Part shown: positions 1-11,630 of the stretch, piece after piece
Position numbering within the stretch: position 1 is the first letter of the stretch
Layout: each line of letters opens with the position of its first letter
From: Rhynchopus sp. YZ270_cl-10
Taxonomy: Eukaryota; Euglenozoa; Diplonemea; Diplonemida; Diplonemidae
DNA length: 64,000 bases
NCBI GenBank assembly: GCA_964035575.1
Contig: OZ037878.1
Location: 620,001-684,000, forward strand
Direction: 5' to 3'
Translations under genes and position numbers: made by a program
The notes under the pieces: model-generated
What the model was told of the DNA's origin: nothing
The model's input: the letters and a program-made list of their open reading frames with translations, nothing else
Databases searched by the model: none

Positions 1-937
1 CCGTACAATGAAGGGTTCGTGAAAACCTTGCCCTGTTCCTGTCCGTAGCCTTGAAACCTGAATGATAAAATTGTGTTTTTCGGGGAGGGGGGGGTTATGT
101 TTTGATGCTCCCAAAGACGGTCTTCAATCATGTGAGGGAGGGGGGGATGATGCATACATGTATTTGTCGTATCTCAACGGAAGTCTTGAAAAATTAGGTG
201 ACTCCATTGGAGTCCAGTACCACGGTGTCTCGGTGTCCACATCAGACTGGCCTCGGTATCTGTAGGACCTTTGCTGTGGCGCGGCGAGGAGCTTCTGCGC
301 TGAAATAAGTGCTCGTCTTTGCATTGTATAGCGGGGTGTTGTGTGTGCCTAATGTTAAACAGTGTTAATACAAAATTCAATTATGCTGGGGGAGGCGGCA
401 ACGTGGGAAATAGTTGCTGTGTTCTTCCACGTATTGTGCCATCGAAAACCGATTTTTTTAAAAAAAGGTCGCTGTGAACTAAGCAACATGAGGGCTGCAG
501 TTCATTCTTTCTAAGCGCTTCTATTTTGATGGTCACAGATACATCAGAAACTACACAAATGCAGTCATGGGAGAGGTCTGCAACTTTTTACGGGTTCTTC
601 CTGTATCACGGGCTGTTGAAACTGAAACACGATCTTTGACATGCCGTGTGGTAAGTTCAGACCGGTTCCGAACTCGGGGTATCTCCGTTGCTCAACGTTA
701 CATACGTGCAATTGCTGGCCTTGCTGGCACACGCTGCTGCAGAGGTTTGGTCGGTTTGCAACCAGGCTCGGTAAAAGGAGTGTGGCACAGAAATCATGAA
801 ACTAACATTTAAAAAAAAATCCCACAGCCCCCCCTTTTTTTGTGCTTGTTTGTGACATTTTTTTGTTTGATTGTGACTGAGTGACCTTCTAATGCTTTTG
901 TGAATAAGTTTTTTGTTGTGTCGACTATATCTGGTTC
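1..937. other. intergenic, no gene recognised
   Basis: No convincing coding region on either strand. Reading frames are short and lack recognisable motifs. The stretch contains G-runs and A/T-runs and ends at the TTAA that bounds the element starting at 938. Confidence 0.6.
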
Positions 938-2316
938 TTAACCCTTTAGACCCCAAGCCGTTTTTTGGACCCACTTTTGAGTTTTGGTTTTTGGGGCTCT
1001 CCAACCGGTAAAGGGACCCCAGATGCAAATTTTTGATCGTACCTGGCCGCAATTGAAAGATTTTGAACACGGCTTTCAATTCCATTTTTTTAAGTTTTTT
1101 TTCGAAAAAAAATGTTATCCCCAAAATGAGGTGAGCATAAAATTGACCTTTTGATTTTTTACTCTCTCTACCTGCCGAGACAACCCTAGTAAATTATTGC
1201 CGCCCAAAAACTGCTTTATTTGAAAGATTCGCCACAAAATCTTTTCAAAGAAAAAAAAATCGAGCAAAAAGTCCTAGTAGAACCCAACTTAGATGAGTGT
1301 AGCTCTGTTAGCAGCATGTCTAAAAATCGATTTCCCTAACGATTTACACTGAAACACCACTACACAACGTAAAAGTGCATTTTTTTCACGTTTTTGGGCA
1401 TCTACAGGTCCGAAACACCCCCAGAATGGGTCAGAACGACCCTGTGTGCCGAAAATTCACAAAAAAAGCACCCTAAAATACGAAAAAATAGTGAAAACCC
1501 GGTTTATAGTGTGTTTTGGGTGGGAATAAGGCAAAGGATAGTCAGAAAAAACAGTGATTTTGGTGGTGGTTCTCACGGACTTCCAAAGTGCACTCAGATG
1601 CACAAAAGTTTTCGATTCTTGCTTCTTTTGACAGATTTGACATCAAATCTTTCCAAAAATGTGAAAATCTTTTCCCGAAAATGAGTAGAACCCCACTTAT
1701 CAACCCTACTCGCCTTACGACCTTAGCAACGTTAAAACCCATGATTTTGGTGGTAAAATCTCACCAAAATCCGAGGATATCATAGATGCAATAAAGTTTT
1801 CGATTTTTGCGTATTTTGAAAGATGCGAACGAAATCTTTCCACACAAAAAAAGTGTTTTCACGAAAACGAGTAGAAAATTTTTGATCACATGGAGGCTCT
1901 GAAAAGTGACCTTTTTTCAGTACTTTTTCACGCTCCCCGGCATCCAAGGAAAACCCAGATGCATAAAAGTGTTCTTAGATGGCGTATTTTGAAAGATCGG
2001 TGAAAAATCTTTCAAAATATAAAAAAATGTTTTTCTGAAAATGAGTAGAACCCCAGTAATCGCCTAGTAGTATTAGGAGGGTTATTTCAGGGGGTGTTGG
2101 TCAAAAAACAGGATTTTCCGTGGCGGTCCCGCCTTCCCCCCAGCATCCAAATATATACCCGATGCACAAAACTTTTCGATTCTTGCTTCTTTTGAAAGAT
2201 CAGCGCAAAATCTTTCAAAATATAAAAAATGTTTTTACGAAAATGAGTAGAACTTTTCCCATTGCTCGTCGGGATTTGCTTGGACATATATGTCCATCTG
2301 GGGTCTAAAGGGTTAA
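938..2316. mobile_element. piggyBac-type non-autonomous element (MITE) with TTAA target duplication
   Basis: The sequence opens with TTAA (938-941) followed by CCCTTTAGACCCCA (942-955). It closes with the exact reverse complement TGGGGTCTAAAGGG (2299-2312) followed by TTAA (2313-2316). A TTAA duplication plus terminal repeats starting with CCC is the hallmark of the piggyBac superfamily. There is no transposase frame, so this is a non-autonomous derivative of about 1.37 kb. The interior carries roughly five degenerate copies of a unit of about 180 bp (near 1207, 1607, 1793, 1967 and 2166). Each copy has a small hairpin of the form TTGAAAGAT...ATCTTTCAA followed by a GAGTAGAA motif. The family assignment rests only on the ends. 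Confidence 0.75.
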
Positions 2317-3057
2317 GTGGATAAGGGAGGGGGGTTTTTTTTCTTGGACAGCACCCAAGACGGGGTAGTAGGATTACCCCACAGTCGACTTTATTTCTTC
2401 TCACAATGATTTTTCTCAAGGATGGACAGGATGCTGCTGTGGCGTGGGAAGAACCTTCAGGAATCAATAGTGAAAAGGCGCTTTGTGGCTACATGCCTGC
2501 ACAGTCTACACCGCACAGTTGCATGAGCCGACAGCCTGTTTCATTCAGGACACTCATTATGGGAGAAAAAAGAAATACGCGATAGCTGCACATACACAAA
2601 ATAAAAGTGGGTGCGTCATAGCTGCACTGACGACACGTAGTGACGTAACAATACGTCGCCAAGTGATGTGTCGCGCAGTTGTCAATGAATAACACATAAT
2701 GTGGAGGTGAATTGACATCAGCAAACGGGGGAAAACATTAAACGTGAATATGCCATGTCAAGGAGGTAACATTACAACATTACAACTGACAACACATACT
2801 CAAAAGGGGGACAGGAAAAAGCTTGTATCTAGACCATGAGATGTTCCAATTTCAGGACGCGAACACGTCACACCAATCTCTGGACTCTCTCTCACGGGGC
2901 AGACACAAAAATACAATATTGATTAAACTAATTTCACATTTTTGGTTTTTTTTGTGTGCGGCAAAAATATAAAAGGAAAAAAGCAATTGGTTCCGTGCAT
3001 AAATTGAAAACAACTGTTTGCTGACATGGTGCAAAATTAAACAAAAGCGAACTGTTC
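2317..3057. other. intergenic / probable 3' region of the amastin-like gene
   Basis: No gene recognised. The part next to 3057 should include the 3' untranslated region of the minus-strand gene ending there. Nothing structured stands out. Confidence 0.5.
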
Positions 3058-3777
3058 TCAGACTTGAGCAGGCTCCGTCGTGTGCACCTCTTTCGCCTCA
3101 ACGTTCGCAGGAGCTGCCTCAGCCTCCACATCAGCAGTGTCGTCTGCAGGGGCAGGGGCAGCACCAGTCCACCCAGTGAAGCAGAAGAGGATGCAGTTCA
3201 CGATACCGAGCCCAGCTGCAGCAAAGATGAACGGAATCCCGTAGTTCAGGGAGCACTCAGAGAGGGAGTGGTCGTCGTCACTCGAATGGAGTACGGCCTG
3301 ATCATCTGCGATGACGTTCTTGTGCACTGCACCCAGCAGGATCGAGCCGCAGATCACCGCAAACACCGTCGCAACCAGGTGAACGAAGCCAGCGAACCTC
3401 CCAACACTCTGCGGCACCGCGCCTGCAAGCTGAAGTACAACGTGCACACACGACGCAGCGAAGAACGTGATTGCAGACAGAATGGCAAACGCCTGTGCTG
3501 CCTGAAAGTCATCGCTAACCTCGTCCAGTTCCTTCGTCTTAATGTTCAGTGTTTCGGTGACGCCAAGAACCGTCACTGTAAGCTTAGCTTTGAACAGCCC
3601 TGTCTCCGGCATGGGAAACTTAGTAAGAGCAGGAACCAGCGGGTGAAAGACAATGGGACGGTTAAGGGTCACAGAGCAGGCCTTCGTCACACTGTCATTC
3701 GTGGCAGAAGTTGCAATGATGAATCCGATCGCAGCGGCACTGAACACCAGAATCAAGATGTGTGCAATGGCAGCCAT
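3058..3777 (-). CDS. amastin-like four-helix membrane protein
   Basis: Predicted 239-residue membrane protein. I chose the ATG at 3775-3777 because a hydrophobic helix follows at once (residues about 5-24); the frame upstream is polar and resembles untranslated sequence. The layout is helix 1, a long loop of about 70 residues, helix 2 (about 95-117), helix 3 (about 127-150), a charged loop with a D/S-rich patch, helix 4 (about 180-205), then an Ala/Glu-rich acidic tail. This helix-long loop-helix-helix-loop-helix order and size match the amastin/claudin-like surface proteins of Euglenozoa. The canonical amastin signature in the first loop is not clearly present, so this is a topology-based call. 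It could instead be a generic claudin-like protein. Single exon; minus strand like all its neighbours. Confidence 0.45.
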   Translation of the reverse strand: MAAIAHILILVFSAAAIGFIIATSATNDSVTKACSVTLNRPIVFHPLVPALTKFPMPETGLFKAKLTVTVLGVTETLNIKTKELDEVSDDFQAAQAFAILSAITFFAASCVHVVLQLAGAVPQSVGRFAGFVHLVATVFAVICGSILLGAVHKNVIADDQAVLHSSDDDHSLSECSLNYGIPFIFAAAGLGIVNCILFCFTGWTGAAPAPADDTADVEAEAAPANVEAKEVHTTEPAQV

Positions 3778-4675
3778 TGTTTTGTGGTTTGTGTTTGGTT
3801 TCGTAGAAGTCACTGAGCAGTGGTGTGGGTAGGGGTGCGCACTTTGAAGATACATGGCAAATGGAGAAGGCACTGGACAGATGAGGTCCATTCTGTTTCC
3901 TTGTTGTGGCAAACATTACTGTACGGAGTTTCTAAGAGCATAACATTGCCCACATCTGCGTGTTCTCCTGGTGATGAACCGGATGTGCATGTACGCATAG
4001 TGAAGACTTTCTCTTTGCCTACGCAGCTACACTAAGCCAACTGATGATCAAAAAAAGGTGATCAGGGGGAGAAAATAGACTTTTTTTTCCAGCCGCACCA
4101 AAGAAAAAGAAGAAAGATGACTCTGGAACAAAGAAACATCCTTCAGATCAATATACACTACATCTCCTTTCCCACAGAGGGTACCATGGAAATGGTGTTA
4201 AAAGGAGACGCTAAAAAAGGCTTTTTTGAGGCAAATAACGAATAAGGGCAGGGCTGAAAGAAATAACAGTTTTTGTAAGATGAACATAAACTTCTTGCGC
4301 TTGTTCGTCTCACGGGAAAGGACAAAATCCCCCGGGTGGAGGAGAGCAGCGACAGGCAAAGCAAAATAAAAGAGAAATCATTGGTACGATTAACGTAAGC
4401 CTCTTGTGCTTAATCAGCATAAAAAGAAGAGAATATCCGAAGCCAAACGAATGGGTTCCATTCCCTATTTTTTTTGCATAAATAAGACAAATCTCTTCTT
4501 CTTTTCGTCGGTTCTCGACGAAAGCGCAAAAAACCAAAACAAAATACTGGAAGCATTAAAACTACATAAAAAATTCATCAAAAAAAGTGATCGCGGACAC
4601 CCCGTCAGGATGCAAATCACAATTTAAGAAAAATCGGCGGCAAATACAGAAAAACGGCACAAAAAAAAAACAATA
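3778..4675. other. intergenic with two short hairpins
   Basis: No gene recognised. Two copies of a dispersed ~40-nt hairpin lie at 4274-4312 (arms AGATGAACA / TGTTCGTCT) and 4388-4415 (arms GATTAA / TTAATC). The remainder is A-rich. Confidence 0.6.
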
Positions 4676-5209
4676 ATTGAGGTGATCCAGTCTCACGCTT
4701 TTTCACACATTTTCACTTGGTTTCACACATTTTCACACATTTTCACACATTTTCACATGGTTTCACACATTTTCACTTGGTTTCACACATTTTCACACAT
4801 TTTCACATGGTTTCACGGTGTGAAAAAGTGTGTACGAAAGTGAAAAAAAAACTGCTTCACGCACTCTGAGTGGATTCCTCCAGAAAAAAAACTTGGTGTT
4901 TTCACATGGTTTCACACATTTTCACTTGGTTTCACATGGTTTCACTTGGCTTCACATGGTTTCACATGGTTTCACATATTTTCACATGGTTTCACATATT
5001 TTCACATGGTTTCACATATTTTCACATGGTTTCACATATTTTCACATGGTTTCACATATTTTCACTTGGTTTCACATGTTTTCACTTGGTTTCACACATT
5101 TTCACTTGATTTCACACATTTTCACCTTGGTTTCACACGTTTTCACTTATTTTCACATGTTTTCACGGTGTGAAAAAGTGTGGAAAAGTGTGCGCTGGAT
5201 CACCTCAAT
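4676..5209. mobile_element. foldback element with internal TTTCACAYGG minisatellite
   Basis: Exact 15-bp inverted ends: ATTGAGGTGATCCAG (4676-4690) and CTGGATCACCTCAAT (5195-5209). Next to the right end, and again near 4815, is a GTGTGAAAAAGTGTG block that can pair with the CACACTTTTTC-like sequence inside the left end. The interior is almost entirely a degenerate 10-20 bp minisatellite (TTTCACATGG, TTTCACACAT, TTTCACTTGG) on the plus strand. This gives long open but meaningless frames. No transposase. The target duplication is not clear (A/T-rich flanks). Confidence 0.7.
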
Positions 5210-5222
5210 AATGAAAAAAGAG

Positions 5223-5322
5223 AGTTGAAACGTGTTAAAACACATCTCAGTCAAGCTCATGCAAAGGGTAGGACGTGGATGTTCCGTACGGTAAGAGAAC
5301 GGAGGCGGTTCACAACCGCTCG
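5223..5322 (+). repeat. SINE-like dispersed repeat, copy 1 (tRNA-like)
   Basis: About 100 bp that recurs at 58355-58448 with about three quarters of positions alike. Shared blocks are AAAGGGTNGGACG, GTTCCGTAC and GGCGGTTCACAAC. The better-preserved second copy has AGCTCAGTTG, like a tRNA A-box/D-arm, and GGTTCACAAC, like a B-box, in the right order and spacing for a tRNA-derived SINE. This copy starts 14 bp after the foldback element at 4676-5209. Confidence 0.45.
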
Positions 5323-5538
5323 GCGAATCACGCGACCTCTTTATACCCCAGCCTTTTTTTAACGGCCAAAAAACCTAATATAATTTTGCACGTGTTACCG
5401 TGGGAGCAGATCTGGATGTGGCAGCTCTCCCGTCTACAATACGCTGGCCTGACTCCAAAAAAAAACAACAGAACGCAACCTGAATCTCTTTTTTGATACA
5501 CCTTCTTTGCCACCTCTTCTCTTCAATCCTTTTTCTCT

Positions 5539-7777
5539 CTACAACCGCTTCTTTTTGAAGTTGCTCATGATGTCATGGAGCCTTGCGTCGGATGACTGTT
5601 CCACTTTTCCCCATTTTTTCCGCACTGCGTCACCTTCAGAGGGGTCTTGGGGAATGTCATTTTTTTGGGTGAACGTGAGGGGGATGGCGGAGTCTTCACT
5701 GACAGCAGCGTGCATCTGTTTTATACTATCAACTGCGTCTTCGAGCGCTAGGGGCGCGCCTTTCTCCTTTGCCGGCTTTTTCATGAGGCGGGCGATGGCG
5801 TCTTTACTGCGGTTAGGCTTTTCCTTTTCCACTGGGGTTTTTTCTGCTGCCGCTGGCTGTCGCGGAGGCCTCTCCTTTTCCTTTTCCTTCTCCGGGATAG
5901 TTTCCACCTCTGCGCTCTCCTGGTCGTTCTCCTCATTCGCCGTATGTCCATACCCCTCCATCGCCTTAACCGCATCCTGCGCTCTGGTCTGTTTCATCTG
6001 CTCTCTCCTCTCCTTCCATTTAGAGGATCTGTCCGCCTGACCTTTTTCCATTCTATCTAAAAACGACGCCATTTTTTTGCCAACCGCAGGGGCAGGACTG
6101 CGATCTGTTTTTAACGCGGTTTTTACTTTCTTTGCGGCTGCCATGCTTTGAATTGCACCAGTTAACCCTCGAGGGTTCTGTACACGCTGTGGGAAGCATG
6201 GTGAGCTTGCCCGGTCTGTTGTCTCAGAAGCGATGCCAGCGGTTCGACCTGCTTCACCTTGCCACGCAACCTGCCCAACAGAGGTCTCCATCCTCATGCT
6301 TTCCGCAGGATCGGGTACCCCGGCTATGTTCCCCTGGGCCAGCTGTTTCACCAACGAATCCCTTTCTGCCGTGATCTCTGCCACCTCGTCCTTATGCATT
6401 GTGGTAAGGTCTTTTAAAGTGCGGACCACATTTTTTGATGTTTCAAGATCGGTTCGGAATGTGGAGAGAAGCGTGATGATGTCGTCGATAGCCATATTAA
6501 CGGTGGTGACAAGGTTGCTTCCTTGAAGACGGCCGGGGTCGGAGCAGTAGGGGACGAGCTTGTCGAGGAAGACGCCCAGGGTTTTCTTTTGAACGTCGGT
6601 GACGTCCCTGAAGCCTTCTATTTCGTCGCGAAGGGAGGAGATTGTCATCATGTCTTCGTCGCGATTTCGTTCAAGGAGGCGGACCATAGATTGGGCAGCA
6701 GTAAGGTCTCTGTCTCGCTCTCTGCAAAGATCGTTCAATTCGGTGAGCTTCTTCGCGCTGTTCGACTCTGCATCCTGGGAGCGTTTGAGGTGTTGGTTGA
6801 CTGTCTCCATCTCTGCTTCAAAGCTGAGACGTGCCGCAAGCAGGTCCTCCTCCGCCTTGGCAGCGACGCAGTGTAAATGCTCCTCGCAAGACTGTAGTGC
6901 CTGCTTCAATTCTTCGTTGTCCTTCGTCAACGGTCCCACCTTCGAGATAACAGCCTTCAGCTTCTTCGACGAAAGCTCCAACGCCTCAGCATCCTCAATC
7001 CGTGCGGACTGCAGCTTCGCAATCTTCTGCACATACTCTGCAGCCCGTCCCCGCTCCTCCTCAATCTCTTTGGTCAGCCGGAGAAGCTCCTTCGGGTCGG
7101 TTGTTTTCTTGCTTCGCTCGTTGTTAACATTGTGGAGGACCTGAGAAGGGGAAAAGAGTTGATACGAATCTCGCTCAGTACCCAAAAAAAATTTGATAAG
7201 AAGAACGTCAACCGTGCAGTGCTTGAAAAATTTTGGTGCACGAAAAAATCCTCACTTTTTTGAGACAGCAAAGGCAAAACCCTTCCAAATGTCATTTTTT
7301 AAAACAAAGACATACCTGAAGGGGCAACAACGCGCGGAATACAGCTCTGAGTTGGTCCCCTTGCGCTTTTTCGACAGAAAGCGTTTTTTGAAGCGTACCT
7401 ATTTGCGAACACTTGGCGGAGAGTTGAATAAGCTCTCTCTCGAGCGTCACGACACGAGCTTCGTAGAGGCGAATGATGTTGACGAAGAAGAGGCGCGACT
7501 CTGCCTTTTGCAGGTCTATACGCTCGAGGGCGTGTATGGTGCTGTCGGGCAGACGTGGCAGGGCTGCTACCGTCAACGCCAACGTCTGCAATGACTCCTG
7601 CAACGTCGCCGATTGCGGGTCGTCCTGCATCTCTGCAATTCGAGCCGACACTGCAAAACTCTTCAACAGTGTTTGATGCCCTTCCTCTGCGACCCCCCGG
7701 AACCTCTTCACCGGAGGCAACACTCTGGGCGGAGGTTTCAAACGTCCAAACCCTTCCTTCACCACCTCGCATTCCAT
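5539..7777 (-). CDS. coiled-coil protein, two exons
   Basis: Predicted as join 7316-7777 and 5539-7140 (687 residues). The intron (7141-7315, 175 nt) has donor GTATGT and acceptor CTCAG; the reading frame continues in phase 0 as ...LLPLQ|VLHNVNN.... The start is the ATG at 7775-7777. Exon 1 and the first half of exon 2 are rich in Leu, Glu, Lys and Arg with heptad-like spacing, so a long coiled coil covers roughly residues 60-440. The C-terminal third is low-complexity and charged (Glu/Lys runs, Ala/Pro stretches) and ends in a basic FKKKRL tail. No catalytic motif seen. A cytoskeletal or scaffold role is plausible but not demonstrated; no family recognised. Confidence 0.75.
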
Positions 7778-8700
7778 CCCTCCTTTTACTCAAAAAAGAA
7801 GTCTTCTGGGTCTTTCATATAAGAAAGAAAGTATCAAACCTCTCAGAGAAGAACAAAGGAAATTATACAACAAAATAAATTGGAGAAGGAAAAAAAAGAA
7901 AAAAAAAACACAACAAAAAAGAATCTGGAGGTACTATTGAGGAGAGAGGAAAAGGGGAAGAAAAGTGAGGTTTCAAGTTTGACAGAAATTCATTTTTATT
8001 TATTGAATGTGCTAACAAAGAAAAAATGGGGAAGAAAGAAGTCTAAAAGGAAGTAAAAGAGGATTTCTTTTTTGTCGTCCGTGGAAAGAAATGGATAAAA
8101 AATGACAAAAAAAAAAAAAAGGAGGGTCTTTTTTCGTTATACTTTAGGGGTTCATTTTCTGGTTCAAAATTACGAACACCAATTGCAAATATTTTTTTTT
8201 TGAAAAATGTGGACACTCCCAAAGAAGTGCACCCACTGTTATTTATTTATGCTCTCTTCACCCAAAATAGTGACAATTTTTTTTGTCATTTTCCTCCTCC
8301 CGGAGACGGTGGTGTCTGTGTCACCTGGAATAGAGTCAGCAATACGTAGGATGGGTTTAATGGTCGTATCGAATTTTGAACAAAAGAAAACTTGAAAGAT
8401 GTGCCTTGTCGTGAAACACACATCTAAGAAAATATATTGTAAGATGAACCTACGCTGTCACATTGCTGTCATCTAGTGGAAAAAAAAAAAAAAAAATGAA
8501 ACAAGGCTAGGTAATGTTTACAGAACAAAAATTTGAGGTAAATGCGCCTCGTTTTCGCAAAAAAAAACACACAAAGAAATTGACAAACAAAAGGATAGAA
8601 CATTTTTTAACAACCCCATACAAAACGCCCACTCTGGGACGCCACAAAAAAAAAATTCTAACAAAACGAAATAAAGTCTAAAAAAAAACCCCATCCCACC
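7778..8700. other. intergenic with two hairpins
   Basis: A-rich sequence with no gene recognised. Hairpins of the dispersed AAGATG...CATCTT type lie at about 8390-8430 (AGATGTG...CACACATCT) and 8438-8475. Confidence 0.55.
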
Positions 8701-10555
8701 CTACGACCAAGACATGGGAGAACCATCTGGGGTACCAGGCGGGGTGACCAACTCATGCGTCGCTGCAAGCTCCGCTCTGTCACCTTGGGTGTACGGGGAC
8801 ATTCGGAGGGGCGATATATTCTCGATGATAGGAGACAACCTGGCTGCAGTTTCTGGTGTCATGGGTGGGGTGAGACGCGACGCACGATGCCGCATCCTGC
8901 TTACCCCTGGCGACGCATGCGTCAATGCTGTCATATCTATATCCTCCCCTCTCTCCCTCGGCAGCGAGATCGACACACTCGGCCCCCTCCCCACCTCAGC
9001 CCCAAACGCATTCTGCGAGCCCCTCGGTGTTTCCACGACACCAAGAAAACGGCGGGCACCTACCAGATCCAATGCGGTCTTCCGGAGACTAGGGGACTGC
9101 AGCTCCGCTTCTTCTGCAGTTGTTGTGCCAAAACCACCACCGATATCGCCAAAATGGGCGTTCAAAGGATTCGCTTGGTTGCCGCTTGGACGTTCCGTAG
9201 AAGGGTTCGTTTCTTGCGGAGAAAGGTTGTGTGATTCCCCGGTGGTCGGGCAAAACGTAAAACTTTCCCTCGGAATGTTGCAATGCGGGCAAACATTAGA
9301 GGAGGGGTGGCGGGTACCGGTAGTAGGACAGTATTTGAAGATGTCTGTAGGCAGACGGCATTTTTTGCATTCGTGATCATGTCGTGTCAACTCATCTTCC
9401 ATTGAAGCAACAAATTCTTTGAAACTACGAAAATCCTCTTCGTCCTCGATTTTAAGCCGTTTGATTTTAGGATTATACATCCAAAGCAAAACGGACAGTG
9501 TTAAAATGCAGATCGCAGTAGTAATGATAAAGCATCCTGCTGCGGTGGGAGACGCATTGGTATAGGAGAACTTCGAGGCAACGAGGATGGCGCCGTTCAT
9601 TAGGAGCGCCACGGTGCCGAACCAGAGAAAGGCGTGGGTCAATCGGTAGACCGGTTTGCAGTATCGCGAGAAGTAGGAGCGGAAGTTGGACAGCTGCCGC
9701 CCTCGTTTCCCATAAAGGACGTTGAGAGGGTCAGAAATGCGGTACTTCGCAATCCTGCTTTGTAGATTCATCGCAAACCAAACAGAGATGATAAGAAACG
9801 TGAAAGCCGCGCCAAGGGAAAGACTAAAGGCAATGACAACAGCTTCGTCCGTGTCTGGCGGAAGGTTCCCTTCAATAACGACACCAAAACAGCAACCGAA
9901 CATAAGCGTGTCGACAATCATGATGGCCTGGGCACGTTGACTCTCTTGCACCATAGTGTCGCGGATGTTCTCCTTGCGTGAAACGTTCTGCGCGTGCTCC
10001 AGCTCTTTTCTGAAGAGCTTTAACGTGTACTTCTTATTGTCAGAGTGGAGGAGACGTTGTGCCCACATTGACACGTCATGGAGCGAGCTGTTTTGTGGGA
10101 AAATAGAGAAAAAAATAATCATTTTTGTGCGTCAATTATGATGGCATGAAAAAAAATACAGATGGCATGATCCGTGAGAAAAAGTTGTAAAGTTTATTCA
10201 GCTTTTTTGAAACAAAACGATGTGTTGCATACTTGGTAAGCTCATGGTCGCGGTTCATGATCTCATTCGCAAGGTTGCTTTCCTTCTTGAAGATCTCCTC
10301 TGCCTGCCGCAGGGCTTCTCTGTGCAATGCATTGCCTGCGTTCAGCTCGCGTTGCGTCAGCTCCGTCGACTTTTCAATCTCCTCCTTGTGCAAGCCTAGG
10401 CCCTTTAGAAGTGCGTCATCATGCAGGGTCTGCTCCTGCAACAGCGACTCCCTGTGGTATCTCTGCGACTGATACACCTGCAGCAACGCAAGCGGCTCAA
10501 GCACATCGGCAATCCCCGCAATGCCTGAAAAGGCCGAAGCCAGCCATGCAGGCAT
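8701..10555 (-). CDS. Orai-like four-helix channel protein with C-terminal zinc-ribbon repeats
   Basis: Join 10233-10555 and 8701-10087 (569 residues). The intron is 145 nt (donor GTATGC, acceptor ACAG) and joins ...HELT|N|SLHDVSMW. The N-terminal ~140 residues are Glu/Lys/Gln-rich and helical. Four hydrophobic helices follow. The first ends in FGVVIEGNLPP, placing an acidic residue where Orai channels carry the selectivity glutamate; the second starts VVIAFSLSLG, close to the Orai helix 2 start. Helices 3 and 4 are spaced as in Orai (calcium-release-activated calcium channel). After helix 4 come two tandem Cys motifs (CKKCRLP...CPTTG..H and CPHCNIP...CPTTG..H) that look like small zinc ribbons, then a Ser/Pro/Thr-rich tail. 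Channel identity is inferred from topology and short similarities. Another four-helix family remains possible. Confidence 0.5.
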
Positions 10556-10780
10556 TATCCTTTGTTACTAATTATTTTCCTTTTCAATTACATGGCCTGA
10601 GGGGATGTGGGTAAGGGTGAAGGGTGAAGGAGGAGGGAAGATGAATCAAAAATAAAAGGAAGAGGGACTGAGAAAATTTTGAGAGCGAGAAAAAAATATG
10701 TTTTGCTACAAAAAGAGAGAGAGAAAGAAAGAGCTTTTGAGTACACACCACCTTTGGGGCGGGGGGAGGGCACCACGGTC

Positions 10781-10945
10781 TAGTCAGGGGGACGACTGGT
10801 AGTGCCACTACTCCAAATGACCAGTGTTTTTTTCGACTAACTAGGGTAGCACGACTAGTCTACTAATGTGACTATAGTGGTGCTGGTAGAGGGTACTCCA
10901 TACCCTCTGTACCACTAGTAGTGACACTAGTCGCCCCCCTGACTA
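10781..10945. mobile_element. short foldback element (TAGTCAGGGG ends)
   Basis: A 165-bp segment whose left arm, TAGTCAGGGGGACGACTGG onward (10781-10811), pairs with the right arm ending ...CGCCCCCCTGACTA (10945) over about 30 bp with few mismatches. The centre has further CTAGT/ACTAG-rich inverted pieces, so the whole unit could fold into one long stem. No coding capacity. Confidence 0.65.
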
Positions 10946-11556
10946 CTGGGGTAAGACGTGTCTTTTGTTGATATTTTTTTTTTTTTTGACTGCATGAACA
11001 CCGCGAAGGAGATTCATGGGAGTAGGGGGTAAATCGAAAAATTGGGACCACAAAAAAGGGGGAAACGTACGTTGAGCGTAGAGGTGGGGTGAGGGGTGTG
11101 TGTTCTGAAGCATTATTTTTTTTTGCGACCAAAATACATCAAAAAAAACGCAGCGTTGTTTTGATATTCTGAGACCAACACAATCATTACTCTCCACCTA
11201 AAAATAAAGCTGCACTTTTTTTTGATGTCTGCTGATCACAAAAATTCACACAACACAGCCAACCATTCATGGAGATGGGGTGTTTGTTGTGGTGTGCCGT
11301 TGAACACCTAAGACAGCCAACGTATTGATTGCAACGAGAGGGGATGTGTATACAGACGGGGTCACACAACAAGACTAAATTAAAACGAAATATTTTTTTG
11401 TTTGCAAAGAGAAACACGCCTCACTTAACCACCTGAATGAAAAGCTTGAAAGATGAATGCGCCCACAATCGCGGAATTTTCAAAACACAATAATACCAAC
11501 AGGGTTCAACGGAAGCCGACCCAAAACCCCCCACGGTTTTCATTTTTTTCTTTTTT
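10946..11556. other. intergenic, nothing recognised
   Basis: A/T-rich sequence with homopolymer runs; no supported gene on either strand. Confidence 0.5.
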
Positions 11557-11605
11557 TGAAAACTTGGTTGTATTAGTGTAGACACCCGAGGATGAACTCC
11601 ACTAT
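11557..11605 (+). repeat. 49-bp dispersed repeat, family A, copy 1
   Basis: The block GAAAACTTGGTTGTATTAGT continued by GTAG-CACCCGAGGATG-ACTCCACTAT. It occurs four times in the window: here, at 22011-22060 on the opposite strand, at 32710-32758 and at 47663-47713. Copies 1 to 3 are nearly identical, copy 4 is diverged. This copy lies just past the stop of the symporter gene, in its probable 3' untranslated region. Confidence 0.7.
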
Positions 11606-11630
11606 ATTATTTTCTTTGAATAATCGATCT

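Noticed and set aside
4676-5209. CRISPR-like array because of regular short repeats
   Set aside because: No unique spacers, units vary in sequence and length, and the host is eukaryotic.
4830-5228. Open plus-strand frame of 132 codons rich in His, Phe and Thr
   Set aside because: It is only the TTTCACAYGG minisatellite read in frame; all three plus frames are open, which shows it is repeat, not gene.
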